Of a stretch of 64,000 nt of DNA, positions 63,801-64,000 are shown piece by piece; the stretch's first letter is position 1; every line of letters begins with the position of its first letter. A program made the translations under genes and the position numbers. Origin of the DNA: Ancylobacter tetraedralis (GTDB lineage: Bacteria; Pseudomonadota; Alphaproteobacteria; Rhizobiales; Xanthobacteraceae); NCBI RefSeq assembly GCF_014195655.1, contig NZ_JACICD010000002.1, forward strand, positions 310,001 to 374,000, in the 5' to 3' direction. A model generated the notes under the pieces. That model was not told the origin of the DNA, ran no database searches, and saw only the letters and a program-made list of their open reading frames with translations.

Positions 63801-64000
63801 TCAGGAGCGCGCGGCCGGCTGCACGGCACGCCGTGGCGTGCGCGGGCGCCGCATGATGCGCGACTGGACGAACTTGAGCACCACGCCGGTGGCCAGCAGC
63901 ATCACCAGGGTCAGTCCGCCCATCCACATCAGCCACGAGCCCTCGCTCTGCGCGCCGATGAGCGAGGCGCTCTCGGCGGCGAGCCAGCCGGGCGCCAGCA
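63801..64000 (-). CDS. C-terminus of a membrane protein (truncated by window edge)
   Basis: The minus-strand frame ending at TGA 63803-63801 gives about 66 residues before the window ends: LAPGWLAAESASLIGAQSEG, then one membrane helix SWLMWMGGLTLVMLLATGVV LKFVQ, and a basic tail SRIMRRPRTPRRAVQPAARS. The helix plus positive tail suggests a single C-terminal anchor or the last helix of a larger membrane protein with a cytosolic basic end. The family cannot be named without the rest of the gene. Confidence 0.6.
   Translation of the reverse strand, partial: LAPGWLAAESASLIGAQSEGSWLMWMGGLTLVMLLATGVVLKFVQSRIMRRPRTPRRAVQPAARS

Noticed and set aside
61435-63936. An apparent 833-codon protein ending in the AraC regulator
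   Set aside because: The extension upstream of ATG 62430 lies opposite the NepI-like exporter and is low-complexity. The AraC protein is complete from ATG 62430.

Overview
The window is high-GC DNA from an alphaproteobacterium, most likely order Hyphomicrobiales (Rhizobiales) and plausibly Xanthobacteraceae (Ancylobacter/Starkeya/Xanthobacter-like). This rests on gene content (TIGR02301, MmcB, DUF2093, DUF4170, DUF6101 and DUF3008-type proteins; the argB - HAD nucleotidase - dapD - dapE order; separate glyQ and glyS) and on intergenic hairpin repeats typical of the order. The genus is an inference. Most of the window is dense chromosomal housekeeping DNA with short gaps, many overlapping starts and stops, and no tRNA, rRNA or CRISPR array that I could see.

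Layout. 1-5 kb: a DUF1330 duplication protein, ribosomal protein S21, GNAT, TIGR02301, a Nudix hydrolase with a repetitive tail and a porin-like stub. 3.8-7.9 kb (minus strand): argB, a pyrimidine 5'-nucleotidase-like HAD, dapD and dapE, covering arginine and lysine/peptidoglycan precursor synthesis. 8-14.4 kb: a MATE exporter, a split chromate-transporter pair, MmcB and MutS. 14.4-20 kb: a frameshifted small gene, cold-shock protein, an isochorismatase-fold protein lacking its catalytic Cys, pyruvate phosphate dikinase and DoxX. 20-26.4 kb: glyS and glyQ with an MFS gene between them, then xseA.

26.4-37 kb is the accessory part. It is a lower-GC surface-polysaccharide island with a polytopic membrane protein gene broken by about five frameshifts, a second large intact polytopic protein, a WecE/RffA-type sugar aminotransferase, WbqC, a degenerate IS5-family (IS427-like) element, a methyltransferase, a GT2 glycosyltransferase and a small EamA/EmrE-like protein. 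It is followed by a 3' remnant of a DHA2 drug-exporter gene and about 570 bp of unrecognised DNA.

37-41.5 kb is the lipid A/Kdo block (DUF2093, lpxK, waaA, DUF374 acyltransferase, DUF4170, CysQ-like phosphatase). 41.7-49.8 kb carries DUF6101, DUF1275, AIM24, GST, a second split chromate-transporter pair, a CYTH-like protein, transaldolase and a TauE exporter. 49.8-58.4 kb holds an MFS, an M20 amidohydrolase, a probable stress group (DUF892 ferritin-like, DUF3008, low-affinity iron permease), a ROK protein, an ECF sigma/anti-sigma pair, a Bax-inhibitor-1 protein and DUF2076. 58.6-64 kb: a P2-type cation ATPase, a divergent AraC regulator and NepI-like exporter, and a truncated membrane protein at the edge.

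I found no clearly new multi-gene defence or biosynthetic system. The most informative unusual signals are localised gene decay in the polysaccharide island, two independent split ChrA pairs, a divergent CYTH-fold candidate, a porin N-terminus without a barrel, an isochorismatase-fold protein with Ser at the nucleophile position, and a dispersed hairpin repeat that supplies the stop codons of two unrelated genes.
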